64,000 nucleotides of DNA, taken from the NCBI RefSeq assembly GCF_037201815.1, contig NZ_CP147407.1:1426001-1490000 (forward strand), given 5' to 3'. The position numbers and the translations under genes were made by a program. The notes under the pieces are model-generated. The model did not search any database. It saw only the letters and a list, made by a program, of their open reading frames with translations, and was not told the origin of the DNA. This document shows, piece after piece, positions 1 to 8,620 of the stretch. The stretch is from Metabacillus sp. FJAT-52054. Its GTDB lineage: Bacteria > Bacillota > Bacilli > Bacillales > Bacillaceae. The first letter of the stretch is position 1. Each line of letters begins with the position of its first letter.

Positions 1-445
1 TAGCCAGTGCCTGAAATGAACCGATCCATATAGCATCTGAAAGAGTGAGATCGTCCAGTTTGCGATCCCCTTTTTTTATCTGATCAGCATATAGAAGAAA
101 CACGGCTGTGAAAATAAACTCCCAGCCAATTGTCATTCCGGTTTTGGAGATTCCATCAAAAAAATCTTTGAATAAAAGACCTGCAGCAACAGCAGGGATG
201 GTACCTGCGGCTAAAAGAAATACAATCCTGCTGAATGGCCGTTTTGCCATTTTCCACAAAATATCTTTATAAAAGACAACCAGAGCAATGAATGTTCCAA
301 TATGGAGCATGGTATCCAAAAATAGACCGGCATCCTGAAGTCCAAATAGTTTACGGCCGAGATATAAGTGCCCAGTACTGCTGACAGGCAAAAATTCAGT
401 CAATCCCTGGATCAAACCAAGTATGGCAGCTTCGAGCCAATTCAT
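1..445 (-). CDS. uppP: Undecaprenyl-diphosphatase UppP (BacA), 5' part only
   Basis: Membrane enzyme that dephosphorylates undecaprenyl diphosphate to recycle the lipid carrier of peptidoglycan synthesis; overproduction gives bacitracin resistance in this family. The 148 visible codons begin MNWLEAAILGLIQG and contain the family motif GLTEFLPVSSTGHL, followed by several hydrophobic helices. The gene reads leftwards from an ATG at 445 and the C-terminal half lies beyond position 1. It is transcribed divergently from the ykoY riboswitch transcript. Identification is firm from the EFLPVSSTGH motif; which of several Bacillus paralogues it is cannot be told here. Confidence 0.93.
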   Translation of the reverse strand, partial: MNWLEAAILGLIQGLTEFLPVSSTGHLYLGRKLFGLQDAGLFLDTMLHIGTFIALVVFYKDILWKMAKRPFSRIVFLLAAGTIPAVAAGLLFKDFFDGISKTGMTIGWEFIFTAVFLLYADQIKKGDRKLDDLTLSDAIWIGSFQALA

Positions 446-531
446 CGCCTATGCACCCTTCCTATCCCCTTTTGAGTCATTAAAAAGTGTATGTACGAGT
501 CTTCTTTGTTTAGAACGGACAATGTTATGGA

Positions 532-560
532 TTGACAAGTTTACCAGGATAGGATAATAT
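532..560 (+). promoter_or_regulatory. SigA-type promoter of the ykoY riboswitch transcript
   Basis: TTGACA at 532-537 and TAATAT at 555-560 are separated by 17 bp. The predicted start lies near 567, about 24 nt before the riboswitch aptamer. Confidence 0.75.
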
Positions 561-590
561 GAACTTAACAAAATAGTATTCTCTCTCAGT

Positions 591-705
591 CAAAGGGGAG
601 TAGCCGGTCAGGTGCATGCACCTGTAAACAAAGTCGTCAATTCATGGATATGTATCCATCGGCTTTGTTGACATGATTTATCAACCATGTTCAGCAAGAC
701 CTTTG
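591..705 (+). ncRNA. yybP-ykoY manganese riboswitch aptamer
   Basis: The two conserved blocks of the Mn2+-sensing yybP-ykoY family are present: CAAAGGGGAGTAGC at 591-604 and AGCAAGACCTTTGCC at 693-707. P1 pairs CAAAGG (591-596) with CCTTTG (700-705). Two long hairpin arms separate the blocks, as is usual. It precedes a TerC-family gene, the classical partner. The family is known to turn on expression when Mn2+ is bound. Confidence 0.95.
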
Positions 706-731
706 CCCATTAGCGGCAAAGGTCTATTTTT
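698..731 (+). terminator. Expression-platform terminator of the Mn riboswitch
   Basis: GACCTTTGCC (698-707) pairs perfectly with GGCAAAGGTC (715-724), followed by TATTTTTA. The 5' arm of this terminator is also the 3' strand of riboswitch P1, so the folded aptamer and the terminator exclude each other, as expected for a transcriptional ON switch. Confidence 0.9.
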
Positions 732-785
732 ATGTCCGCTAATGGGTCGCCGAGAGGGGAAAACCCATTAGGAGGAAGAAAAAAT

Positions 786-1583
786 ATGGATGCATCATTG
801 TTTCTCGAGTATGGCTGGGTCCTGCTCATTCTAATCGTTCTTGAAGGGATCCTGGCAGCAGACAATGCTCTGGTAATGGCTGTAATGGTCAAGCATTTAC
901 CAGAAGAACAACGTAAAAAAGCATTGTTTTATGGATTAGCCGGAGCTGTTGTTTTAAGATTTGGAGCGTTGTTTGCTATTTCATTCCTTGTCAACGTTTG
1001 GCAGGTACAAGCTATTGGAGCTCTATACTTACTGTACATTTCGATTAATCATTTAGTGAAAAAACATGTATTAAAGAAAGATGATGATGAAATAAGCAAC
1101 CCAAAAAAGCAATCTGGTTTTTGGGGAACTGTCTTAAAAGTTGAATTGGCAGACCTGGCATTTGCTGTAGATTCAATTTTGGCAGCAGTTGCTTTGGCTG
1201 TCACGCTATCTCCTACGAACCTTCCTGAGATTGGCGGGTTAGACGGGGGACAGTTCTTAATTATTCTAGCCGGTGGATTAATCGGTGTTGTGATTATGAG
1301 ATTTGCCGCGAATGCGTTTGTTAAATTGCTTAAAAAGAAGGCCAACCTGGAATCTGCAGCCTTCTTAATTGTCGGCTGGGTAGGGGTTAAGCTTGCATTA
1401 TATACATTGGCTCATCCTGAAATAAATGTCATTTCTAAACATTTTATTGAATCTCCGCTTTGGAAGGGTATTTTCTGGACAGTATTAGCGGGAATTGCCG
1501 TCGGAGGATGGTTCCTATCCAAAGACGTTGAAGTTCAAGATGAAGAAGATTCAGAACCATTAAAAAGAGCAGAAAATGAATAA
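786..1583 (+). CDS. ykoY: TerC-family membrane protein YkoY, putative Mn2+ exporter
   Basis: Integral membrane protein of the TerC/Alx family, 265 aa with about 7 hydrophobic helices. Members are implicated in manganese efflux and in metallating secreted or membrane enzymes; YkoY-type genes sit behind the Mn riboswitch. Visible family features are the acidic intramembrane motifs LIVLEGILAADNALV near the N-terminus and VELADLAFAVDSILA in the middle, plus a charged C-terminal tail. The ATG at 786 is chosen because AGGAGG lies about 10 nt upstream. An in-frame ATG at 732 would start inside the riboswitch platform and lacks a ribosome binding site. The gene is followed by its own terminator. Confidence 0.93.
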   Translation: MDASLFLEYGWVLLILIVLEGILAADNALVMAVMVKHLPEEQRKKALFYGLAGAVVLRFGALFAISFLVNVWQVQAIGALYLLYISINHLVKKHVLKKDDDEISNPKKQSGFWGTVLKVELADLAFAVDSILAAVALAVTLSPTNLPEIGGLDGGQFLIILAGGLIGVVIMRFAANAFVKLLKKKANLESAAFLIVGWVGVKLALYTLAHPEINVISKHFIESPLWKGIFWTVLAGIAVGGWFLSKDVEVQDEEDSEPLKRAENE

Positions 1584-1625
1584 AGATAGGTTTTGTTTTT
1601 TTAAAAAACAAATTGAGAAAAACGG

Positions 1626-1669
1626 CCCCAAGAACGCTCGCGGTATGAGTGATCTTGGGGTTTTATTTT
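1626..1669 (+). terminator. Rho-independent terminator after ykoY
   Basis: CCCCAAGA (1626-1633) pairs with TCTTGGGG (1653-1660), followed by TTTTATTTT. Confidence 0.85.
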
Positions 1670-2330
1670 GCCTCATTGGTGCTTTGGCAATGGACAGTCT
1701 GTCTGAAAGGAGGCGTCTTACTGGTTCTTTAAGCAGCGGGAAGGGTGAGACACAACAGGGCAGAAAGATTGCCTGTCCAATAGCACGTTCCCGATAACAG
1801 CTCCATTTCTTGAGGACTGGTTTTTGTTACAAATCTATTACGGTATACGAAAACTCAACGTACGAAAGAGTTTTGAAAGTTTTTTAAAACAGACTTCATC
1901 GGGTATTTAGACTCAAAAGAAAAGTTTTTTTCAGGTCTCCCCCTTAAACAGTCTATAAAGGGCGAAACGTATTAGTAGGAGGTGAAAACGTCATTTAGAG
2001 GATATAGGTATGTGTGTCATTGGTCGTGGGTAATTAAACCTTTTTGGTGTCTATTCAGAACAGTCAAGGTGAATCTCTTTTCAGGAAATAATATTTCATT
2101 AAAGTTACATTACAGTAACAAATCCATACAAAACCCCTTATATAGTAGGCTTTTGATAAAAAAATGGCTGAAATGATGTAAAGATGTCTTTTGAATCCAT
2201 GTTTTTTCGACTGTGAAAAAGGGCTGTATCAAGCATTGGTGCTGGTTATATAGATAATTCCAAATTTCTTCCTTTGCGCTCTATTCATAATTTAGCTATG
2301 ATTAACGCAGTATGATCGGGAGAAACTGAG
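1670..2330 (+). promoter_or_regulatory. Long gene-free region upstream of sigI with two candidate promoters
   Basis: About 660 bases without a convincing gene. A candidate SigI-type promoter, CCCCCTT (1939-1945) with CGAA (1963-1966), would leave a leader of about 360 nt. A standard SigA-type promoter, TTGCGC (2274-2279) and TATGAT (2297-2302) with 17 bp spacing, lies close to sigI. An AGGAGG at 1977-1982 abuts a GTG, and the 64-codon frame that follows looks non-coding. AAAACTC/GAGTTTT near 1850-1875 can form a small hairpin. The SigI assignment rests on recalled consensus (CCCC-rich -35, CGAA -10). Confidence 0.45.
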
Positions 2331-3086
2331 GTGAAACCGTTGCTCAGCCTTTTATTCAAATTTGGCAGGAAAAAAAATACACTAGAAGACAGCGTGTTCA
2401 AAATCCAAAATGGAGATTTGGATTTGCAAAATAAATTGATTGATCAATATAAACCCTTTATTGCAAAGACCGTTTCATCTGTTTGCAAAAGGTACATAGA
2501 CGAAACAGATGATGAATTCAGTATAGGATTAATCGCCTTCAATGAAGCCATTGAAAAGTATTCAACAGAGCGGGGAAACTCACTCCTTGCCTTTGCGGAG
2601 CTGATCATTAAGAGAAAAGTGATTGATTATATCCGTAAAGAAGCCCGAAATGCACAAACCGTCAATATGGATTTGCAGGAACATGAAGAGGGAGAAGCAT
2701 CCCAAAGTAAAATTGAAGCGGATTTATCCATTGATGAATATCAAAAGTTAGTAGAACAGGAACACAGGAAAGAAGAGATCCTCCATTTTCAGGGAGTCCT
2801 TAAAGAATTCAGCTTGACCATTGCGGACCTGATTGATCATTCTCCAAAGCATATTGATGCAAGGCAGAATGCAATTCAAGTTGCGCAAATACTTGTTGAG
2901 CATGATGAATTAGTAAAAATTCTTTTTCAGAAAAAACAGCTCCCGGTCAAGCAGCTGGAAAAACTTGTTTCCGTTAGCCGGAAAACCGTGGAACGGAATA
3001 GAAAGTACATTATCGCTATGGCCGTAATTATGACTGGGGACTATCTTTATCTTAAGGATTACATTAAAGGAGTGCTTGAAGCATGA
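2331..3086 (+). CDS. sigI: RNA polymerase sigma factor SigI
   Basis: Alternative sigma factor of the sigma-70 class, 251 aa, matching B. subtilis SigI in length and position next to rsgI. In B. subtilis it answers heat and cell-envelope stress and drives wall-related genes. Region 2-like sequence (roughly residues 25-110, including DDEFSIGLIAFNEAIEKYS and a VIDYIRKEARN helix) is followed by a C-terminal helix-turn-helix-like region (roughly 195-235). The start is a GTG at 2331 with CGGGAGA at 2317-2323. Its stop overlaps the rsgI start by 4 bases (ATGA), so translation is coupled to its anti-sigma factor. Confidence 0.93.
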   Translation: MKPLLSLLFKFGRKKNTLEDSVFKIQNGDLDLQNKLIDQYKPFIAKTVSSVCKRYIDETDDEFSIGLIAFNEAIEKYSTERGNSLLAFAELIIKRKVIDYIRKEARNAQTVNMDLQEHEEGEASQSKIEADLSIDEYQKLVEQEHRKEEILHFQGVLKEFSLTIADLIDHSPKHIDARQNAIQVAQILVEHDELVKILFQKKQLPVKQLEKLVSVSRKTVERNRKYIIAMAVIMTGDYLYLKDYIKGVLEA

Positions 3087-4501
3087 AACGAGGGGTCATC
3101 ATCGATCTGAAGGATGATTTTGCAATTGTCCTTACAGCAGACGGGCACTTTGTCAAAACCCGGGATGTGAAAAGCCACTATCAGCTAGGAGAAGAAATAA
3201 CGTTTAACGTTGCCGAAGCGTCCAGAGCTGCTTCTCCAAAACGCCGTGGCTTATTCGGGTTGCAGCAATTAAGGATTGGATTTGTTACAGCTATCGCTAT
3301 TATTTTAATTTTCTTCAGCTTGTATCCAGTTTTTAATTCAGACAAAGTTTATGCCTACATGACGATCGATATCAATCCCAGCTTTGAGCTAGCGATCAAC
3401 GGAAACATGGAAGTGGTTAAATTAGAGCCTCTGAATGAAGACGGCGAGAAACTTCTTTCATCTTTCCCTAACTGGAACAAACAAGGTTTCCAGTCAGTGG
3501 TCAATAGCATCATTAATCAAAGCAGAACAATGGGATATACGAAAAGCGGCAAAGAAATCTTCATTACCACAGTTGTCGACCGCAAGAATGATAAAAAATT
3601 CGAAGCAAATCTGCTCAATCGTGTTCAAATGATGAAAAGCACATACAAAGCAGATCCGCTTATAATCGAAACCGTTCAATCAGATATGGAAACACGTAAA
3701 AAAGCGAAATCTGAAGGGGTATCTACAGGCACGTACATTCGAAATCACAAACCCTCTGAGAAGACAGGCAAATCTTCTGACGATAAAGAGAACAAGCCTG
3801 TACCTGGCGGAAAACAAGACAAGTCCATTACTCCAGCTCCGAAAGTGAAAGAAAGCAAACCTGAATCAGATGATAAAACGTGCAAGGCACCATCATGCCG
3901 TGACCAAAAACCTGCCACCGGTAAACAAGAGCCTGACCCGAAAGCTTTAAAAGAAATGGAAAAGAAGGGGAAGCAGCCCCCAGCTGTCCCGCCTAAACGC
4001 GATGAGTCTGCTCCTATTCCTGCTCCTAAGCAGGAACACAATGAGAATAATACTGAGCAAAGAAGCTTTATCCATGAAGATGAGGATTCTGGCAAGGATG
4101 ATTGGGAAAAGGAAGAGAACGACGATTCTCATTCAGAGGATTATGATGACGAAGATGAGAATGATAAAAAAAAAGATAAGCAGCTAAAAGACAAATTTCG
4201 TGAAAAAAATGAAAAAAATAAGGATCAGCGTAAAGCAAACAAGCAAATACAAAAAGCTGCAGAAGAGCCCTATAATAAAGAAAAAAGCAACGCTAAAAAA
4301 CTGAATGGGCGAGTTAAGAGCCCTTCAAATAAAACGGATGAAAATTATTCTGCACCGGACGTTAAAAAAAATGAAAACAAGCTTGAGCAAGAGCCTGAAA
4401 AAAACCTGGAACAAGGGCTGCAGGAACTGAATCCTGCATCTGATCGCAGCACACTTATTGAGCCTAATAAAGAAACCATAAAGCAAGATCAGCTGAAATA
4501 A
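3083..4501 (+). CDS. rsgI: Anti-sigma-I factor RsgI
   Basis: Single-pass membrane anti-sigma factor that holds SigI inactive. The cytoplasmic RsgI N-terminal domain spans about residues 1-60, a membrane helix about 66-84, and then comes an extracytoplasmic domain. That domain carries IDINPSFEL (95-103), whose Asn98-Pro99 bond corresponds to the self-cleavage site described for B. subtilis RsgI. From about residue 210 to 472 the protein is a very charged, low-complexity Lys/Glu/Asp/Pro-rich tail, probably disordered and crossing or contacting the wall. At 472 aa it is somewhat longer than the B. subtilis protein as I recall it. It is cotranscribed with sigI. Confidence 0.93.
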   Translation: MKRGVIIDLKDDFAIVLTADGHFVKTRDVKSHYQLGEEITFNVAEASRAASPKRRGLFGLQQLRIGFVTAIAIILIFFSLYPVFNSDKVYAYMTIDINPSFELAINGNMEVVKLEPLNEDGEKLLSSFPNWNKQGFQSVVNSIINQSRTMGYTKSGKEIFITTVVDRKNDKKFEANLLNRVQMMKSTYKADPLIIETVQSDMETRKKAKSEGVSTGTYIRNHKPSEKTGKSSDDKENKPVPGGKQDKSITPAPKVKESKPESDDKTCKAPSCRDQKPATGKQEPDPKALKEMEKKGKQPPAVPPKRDESAPIPAPKQEHNENNTEQRSFIHEDEDSGKDDWEKEENDDSHSEDYDDEDENDKKKDKQLKDKFREKNEKNKDQRKANKQIQKAAEEPYNKEKSNAKKLNGRVKSPSNKTDENYSAPDVKKNENKLEQEPEKNLEQGLQELNPASDRSTLIEPNKETIKQDQLK

Positions 4502-4534
4502 TCTCATTCTAAAGTACAGTGTTCTACATATAAT

Positions 4535-4562
4535 GATCGCCGTGCAGATTAACACGGCGATC
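4535..4562. terminator. Hairpin between convergent rsgI and the SASP gene
   Basis: GATCGCCGTG (4535-4544) pairs perfectly with CACGGCGATC (4553-4562). There is no strong T-run on either side, so termination efficiency is uncertain, but its position between convergent genes fits a shared terminator. Confidence 0.55.
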
Positions 4563-4571
4563 CATCCATTA

Positions 4572-4766
4572 TTATTCAGTTTTTCCATGCTGGCTTTGCT
4601 GTGCCTGGGCAATAAGCCGTTTTGTCATCTCGCCGCCTACAGAGCCATTTGAACGGGAAGTCGTGTCTTTTCCGAGTGATACTCCGAATTCTTGTGCTAC
4701 TTCCATTTTAAATTGGTTAAGAGCTTGTTCTGCTCCAGGTACGAGCAGTTTATTTGTTCTTGCCAT
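4572..4766 (-). CDS. sspD: Alpha/beta-type small acid-soluble spore protein (SspD-like)
   Basis: 64-aa DNA-binding protein that coats the forespore chromosome and protects it from UV and heat. It shows the family hallmarks: [19 protein letters not shown] near the N-terminus, the germination-protease site region EFGVSLG, and [11 protein letters not shown] near the C-terminus. The ATG at 4766 is preferred over an upstream in-frame start at 4796, because AAGGAGGAG sits just upstream of 4766. B. subtilis has sspD at this same place between rsgI and ykrK. Expression should be SigG-dependent in the forespore; I did not pick out a promoter. Confidence 0.93.
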   Translation of the reverse strand: MARTNKLLVPGAEQALNQFKMEVAQEFGVSLGKDTTSRSNGSVGGEMTKRLIAQAQQSQHGKTE

Positions 4767-4965
4767 TTCGTCTCCTCCTTCCTCTTTTACAATCAATCAC
4801 AGCCTCAAGGCTGTACCTCTATTTTTATTCATCCGTTTCAAACTATTCATGGAAAACCAAGGGACTAAGTTCACCATGCAGGTAATATCTGAAGGTACTC
4901 TGGTGAAAGCTAGAAAAGCGGGTAGCATTCTGTTGTCTTTTTTAGTGAAAAAGTCGCTCCATTCG

Positions 4966-5655
4966 TTACAGCGTATCCAGATGATTTTCCTGGTATGCTT
5001 GAGCTCTGCTTAACAGATGAGAGTAGAGGACTGAGAATACAGTCAGAACGAGGACTGGTTTGATCAGCGTCCAGTTTTGATCCGGTATGGAGGGAAATGC
5101 AGTCCGGATAATCTCTGCTTCCAGCTCTATTTTTTCTTCGATATCACTTGCTGGAGGAAAATGAAAAGCTTCATTGAGCAGTTTATCGAGTACGACCGCA
5201 TATGCCTCATAATAATCAACAGGGCTGATCAGGTCGTCTGTCCTGTCTGAAATGGTGTTGAAAAGCCTGTTTAGCATTTTGCGGATTGTTTCAAAATCAT
5301 AGGTGGCTTTTAGATCTCTTACAATCAGCAGAATGACAGCTTGGTCAATCGAATATTTTTTTCCAAGCTCGGGGTGCCCAATCAAGCCTTTGATGTCGCG
5401 CTTAATCCAGTTTTGAATGGATGTGGACTTAAAGGTTGTCAGCTCACAAAGGTTACCGAGAGCAACAATGTCATTTGTGGAGAGTCCTGTGACGGCTCCG
5501 CTGCTGCGTTTAAATCGTTTTACGAAATCCGGCAAAATCGCACTGGCATGCTGATTCCATTTGCTGAGAAAATTCTCAAGCTCTAATCCATTCTGAAGAT
5601 CAAGTGCGTGAAGCAGCCCTGACATCTCCAGCCGGGTAAGTTTAGGTTCTTTCAT
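4966..5655 (-). CDS. ykrK: DUF1836 regulator YkrK
   Basis: 229-aa cytoplasmic protein of the DUF1836 family. The N-terminal part contains a MerR-like DNA-binding segment (LTRLEMSGLLHALD), and CELTTFKSTSIQNWIKRDIKGLIG resembles a helix-turn-helix recognition region. In B. subtilis YkrK represses the neighbouring, divergently transcribed htpX; here it is also divergent from htpX, with a perfect 16-bp palindrome between them. ATG at 5655 with GAGGTG upstream. Function is taken from the B. subtilis counterpart. Confidence 0.85.
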   Translation of the reverse strand: MKEPKLTRLEMSGLLHALDLQNGLELENFLSKWNQHASAILPDFVKRFKRSSGAVTGLSTNDIVALGNLCELTTFKSTSIQNWIKRDIKGLIGHPELGKKYSIDQAVILLIVRDLKATYDFETIRKMLNRLFNTISDRTDDLISPVDYYEAYAVVLDKLLNEAFHFPPASDIEEKIELEAEIIRTAFPSIPDQNWTLIKPVLVLTVFSVLYSHLLSRAQAYQENHLDTL

Positions 5656-5709
5656 CGTGCACCTCTTTTATCATCCTGTTCTTTGTTTCCTCTTCTGAAA
5701 CCCTAATAC

Positions 5710-5738
5710 TTGTCATACAATGAAGATGGAATTATAAT
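5710..5738 (+). promoter_or_regulatory. SigA-type promoter of htpX
   Basis: TTGTCA (5710-5715) and TATAAT (5733-5738) are separated by 17 bp, a near-consensus promoter whose start should fall near 5745. Confidence 0.8.
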
Positions 5739-5749
5739 TATTGTATAAT

Positions 5750-5765
5750 AAGTTCATATGAACTT
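5750..5765. promoter_or_regulatory. Perfect 16-bp palindrome, candidate YkrK operator
   Basis: AAGTTCATATGAACTT is a perfect inverted repeat just downstream of the predicted htpX start point. It is well placed to block transcription and lies in the intergenic region shared with the ykrK regulator. Confidence 0.65.
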
Positions 5766-5783
5766 GAAACTATGAGGTGAAAA

Positions 5784-6662
5784 ATGTTTAAACGAATTGG
5801 ATTATTCATATTAACCAACATCCTGGTCATTACAACAATAGGGATCGTTCTATCCGTTTTAGGCGTTGGCAACTATATAACGGCTTCTGGCGGAATCGAC
5901 CTTGTAACTTTGCTTGCCTTCAGTGCAGTTGTAGGTTTTACAGGTTCTTTATTCTCCCTGGCCATTTCCCGCTGGATGGCGAAAATGATGATGGGGGTTC
6001 AGGTATTAAAACCTGAAGACAATCTTTCCCCTATTGAAAGAGACCTGGTCGAACGCGTTCATCAACTTGCACGGACTGCAGGTATGCGGGTCATGCCGGA
6101 GGTTGGGATTTACCGCTCACCGGAGGTAAATGCATTTGCTACAGGTCCTTCCAAGAACCGCTCTCTCGTAGCAGTATCAACCGGCTTGCTTGAAGAAATG
6201 GATGAGGACGCTATTGATGGTGTTCTTGCCCATGAAATTGCCCATATCGTTAATGGAGATATGGTGACGATGACCCTTCTTCAAGGGATTGTCAATACAT
6301 TTGTCGTGTTCCTCGCAAGAGTTGCCGCATGGGCAGTATCAAGATTTGTCCGCGAAGAACTTGCAGGAGTTGTCCATTTTATTGCGATTTTGGTATTCCA
6401 GATCCTTTTCTCTATTTTGGGAAGTCTTGTCGTATTTGCCTTCTCGCGCTATCGCGAATACCATGCTGACCGCGGCGGAGCGGACTTCGCAGGTAAAGAT
6501 AAAATGATTCATGCATTAAGAAGCCTTCAGAACTATACTCAGCGCACAAGAGATGATGATACTTCTCTTGCTACTCTGAAAATAAACAGCAAACGAAAAC
6601 GTTCCATTTTCTCCACACACCCTGACCTACAGGATCGGATTGCTAGATTGGAACAGCGTTAA
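5784..6662 (+). CDS. htpX: Membrane zinc metalloprotease HtpX
   Basis: M48-family membrane protease (292 aa) that helps clear misfolded membrane proteins under stress. Two N-terminal membrane helices (about 5-25 and 35-55) precede the catalytic domain. The zinc motif HEIAH is at residues 150-154 and the third ligand Glu lies near residue 225 in [10 protein letters not shown]. Two more hydrophobic segments lie between. The start ATG at 5784 has GAGGTG upstream. It is probably controlled by the divergent ykrK product through the palindrome at 5750-5765, and is followed by a terminator shared with the convergent chemoreceptor gene. Confidence 0.96.
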   Translation: MFKRIGLFILTNILVITTIGIVLSVLGVGNYITASGGIDLVTLLAFSAVVGFTGSLFSLAISRWMAKMMMGVQVLKPEDNLSPIERDLVERVHQLARTAGMRVMPEVGIYRSPEVNAFATGPSKNRSLVAVSTGLLEEMDEDAIDGVLAHEIAHIVNGDMVTMTLLQGIVNTFVVFLARVAAWAVSRFVREELAGVVHFIAILVFQILFSILGSLVVFAFSRYREYHADRGGADFAGKDKMIHALRSLQNYTQRTRDDDTSLATLKINSKRKRSIFSTHPDLQDRIARLEQR

Positions 6663-6688
6663 ACCAGGAAAAGCCCAAGCTGCTAAAA

Positions 6689-6718
6689 AAAAGCTGACCT
6701 CACTTGAGGCCAGCTTTT
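6689..6718. terminator. Bidirectional terminator between htpX and mcp
   Basis: AAGCTGACCTCA pairs with TGAGGCCAGCTT around a tiny loop, with A-runs upstream and T-runs downstream, so it can work for both convergent genes. Confidence 0.85.
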
Positions 6719-8439
6719 CATATTTTGTAGGCTGAAAAAGAAGCTCGGAATTTCTTTGAAAGTGATGATAGCACATGGGAGGAATTAAGCATTTCCTGCA
6801 TAACAGCATTTTGTTCTTCAGTCGTGGCTGCAATATGTTCAATGCTCTCATTCGTCAATCTGCTGACATTTTCGATATGGCCTGTTGCATCATTAAGGAC
6901 ATCCATCTGTTTCTTAACGCTCAGAACAGCTTTTTCAGCCTCCTGACTTTTTTTCTCCAGCTGTTTAATATGAGTAGAGATGGTTTTAAATGATTCGTCG
7001 ACTCCTAAAACCAGCTGATTTCCCTTTGCAACAGCTTCGGAGCTCTCTTTCATAAGCTTAGAAGCAGAAGCGGTTTCCAGCTGGGTTGATTGGAGGATTT
7101 CCTGAATGCTGCCTGCTGCGCCTGCTGTCTGCTCAGCTAATTTTCTAACTTCTGATGCAACAACGCCAAATCCTTTACCGTGCTCGCCTGCTCTAGCAGC
7201 TTCAATGGCTGCATTTAGTGCAAGCAAATTGGTCTGTTCTGAAATACTCGTGATCATGGAGGCAATGGCCGTAATTGTTTGTGATTTTTCTTCAAGATTC
7301 TGAATGGTTTTCTCGAGACGTTCTACATGATTCAAGATGGTTTCCATCTGAATCATTACATCATTTGCATGGTTTTTGCCTTGTTTGATTTTAACTGATG
7401 AATCAGCACTCAAAAGGCTTGCTTCATTTGATTCTGCTGCTGCGACATTCAGCTGTGCGGCAATCATAGTAACGGATGATGCTGCCTGCTGAATGGATTG
7501 CACCTGCTGTTCAGAACCCGAAGCTAATTGGAGGATGGACTGTGTTATCTGATCGGTACCTTCAGAGGTTGATTCAGTGTTTTCCTTCAAATGACCAGAC
7601 ATGCCTCTGACTTGCTCTGAAAGGGCGAAGATCTCCTGAATCGAACGTTTAAGTTCCGCTTTAAGACTGTTCATCGCAATCGAGATATCTTCCGTTTCAT
7701 CTTTGGAATTAAAATGCAAATCCTCTGTAAGGAGATTGCCTGCTGCAAGCTCCTTGCACATGCTGACAGCCTGTGAGAGCTGTTTGCGGATTCTTCTGCT
7801 TACAACCGACAGCAAAAGAACAGATAACAGAATCGAGGCTGCAATAAACCCTGACGAAAGCAAGATTTGGTTTTTGGAATTTTGTTCAGTTTGGCCGATC
7901 ATCTTCGTTCTGTCTTCTGAAATCAGTCTTCCAAGTGCCATCAGCTTTTCATTACTGACGTCCCTAATTACAGCAGCACGGTTTTGAAGCTCTATTTGTT
8001 TCAGGGGGTCCAAAACACCGCCTTTGCTTGACACCGCCTGAAGCTCTGTTTTTATGCGGTTTTCAAACAATTTATCCAGCTCGCCATTCATCGATTTGGC
8101 GGCATTAAGAAGCAGCACCTGTTCTTTGTTGGATATGCTGTTTTTCAACTGGCTGAATGTTTGATTCATTTCCTTTACCTGATCTGTGTAGGCGCTCTCA
8201 TTTTCAGGTGCCGCCTTTGTCAGGTAATCAGTAATCACGATGTATTTTTGCTTGAAAATTGCGGAGGCAGCAGCGACTTTTAATGCATCATCGGACTTTC
8301 TCTCTGCTGTTTTAACGGTTTGAAGAGTGGAAGATAAGGAAAATAAAATAAAGATAAAGGCAATAATGATTAGAGTAAGACACGTATAAAAGACTAGTCC
8401 ATATTTCCGGCCGATCGATGATTTTTTTCTCAAGTACAT
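6718..8439 (-). CDS. Methyl-accepting chemotaxis protein
   Basis: Transmembrane chemoreceptor, 573 aa. A first membrane helix at about 15-37 is followed by an extracellular helical ligand-binding region (about 38-185), a second helix (about 188-212), a HAMP linker and a long cytoplasmic coiled coil. The CheA/CheW-binding hairpin tip is clear around residues 395-425 ([19 protein letters not shown], then [15 protein letters not shown]). The ligand is unknown. It lies alone between convergent htpX and divergent ktrD; I found no clear SigD promoter. I do not place it with any specific B. subtilis receptor. Confidence 0.93.
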   Translation of the reverse strand: MYLRKKSSIGRKYGLVFYTCLTLIIIAFIFILFSLSSTLQTVKTAERKSDDALKVAAASAIFKQKYIVITDYLTKAAPENESAYTDQVKEMNQTFSQLKNSISNKEQVLLLNAAKSMNGELDKLFENRIKTELQAVSSKGGVLDPLKQIELQNRAAVIRDVSNEKLMALGRLISEDRTKMIGQTEQNSKNQILLSSGFIAASILLSVLLLSVVSRRIRKQLSQAVSMCKELAAGNLLTEDLHFNSKDETEDISIAMNSLKAELKRSIQEIFALSEQVRGMSGHLKENTESTSEGTDQITQSILQLASGSEQQVQSIQQAASSVTMIAAQLNVAAAESNEASLLSADSSVKIKQGKNHANDVMIQMETILNHVERLEKTIQNLEEKSQTITAIASMITSISEQTNLLALNAAIEAARAGEHGKGFGVVASEVRKLAEQTAGAAGSIQEILQSTQLETASASKLMKESSEAVAKGNQLVLGVDESFKTISTHIKQLEKKSQEAEKAVLSVKKQMDVLNDATGHIENVSRLTNESIEHIAATTEEQNAVMQEMLNSSHVLSSLSKKFRASFSAYKI

Positions 8440-8620
8440 TGTTTTGAACCCCGTTCACTCGAATTTTGTTGAAAAAAATAGGAAAATTGGTATAAATTTA
8501 ATAATCATATTTTAATGCAAAGCCCCATGGCTTGTAAACGCTTTACACTAAAAGTTTTAAAAGGGTTTTTTAATCCCTTATTTTTTTCATGGAAGCTGAT
8601 CAAAAAAAGGATGGTTACTT

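Noticed and set aside
1576..1797. 73-codon frame after ykoY
   Set aside because: Covers the ykoY terminator, no SD, no family features.
1982..2176. 64-codon frame after AGGAGG upstream of sigI
   Set aside because: The SD overlaps the GTG start, leaving no spacing, and the product has no recognisable features.
8532..8547. TTGTAAACGCTTTACA upstream of ktrD resembles a catabolite-response (cre) site
   Set aside because: One base too long between the CG centre and the CA end to fit the cre consensus.
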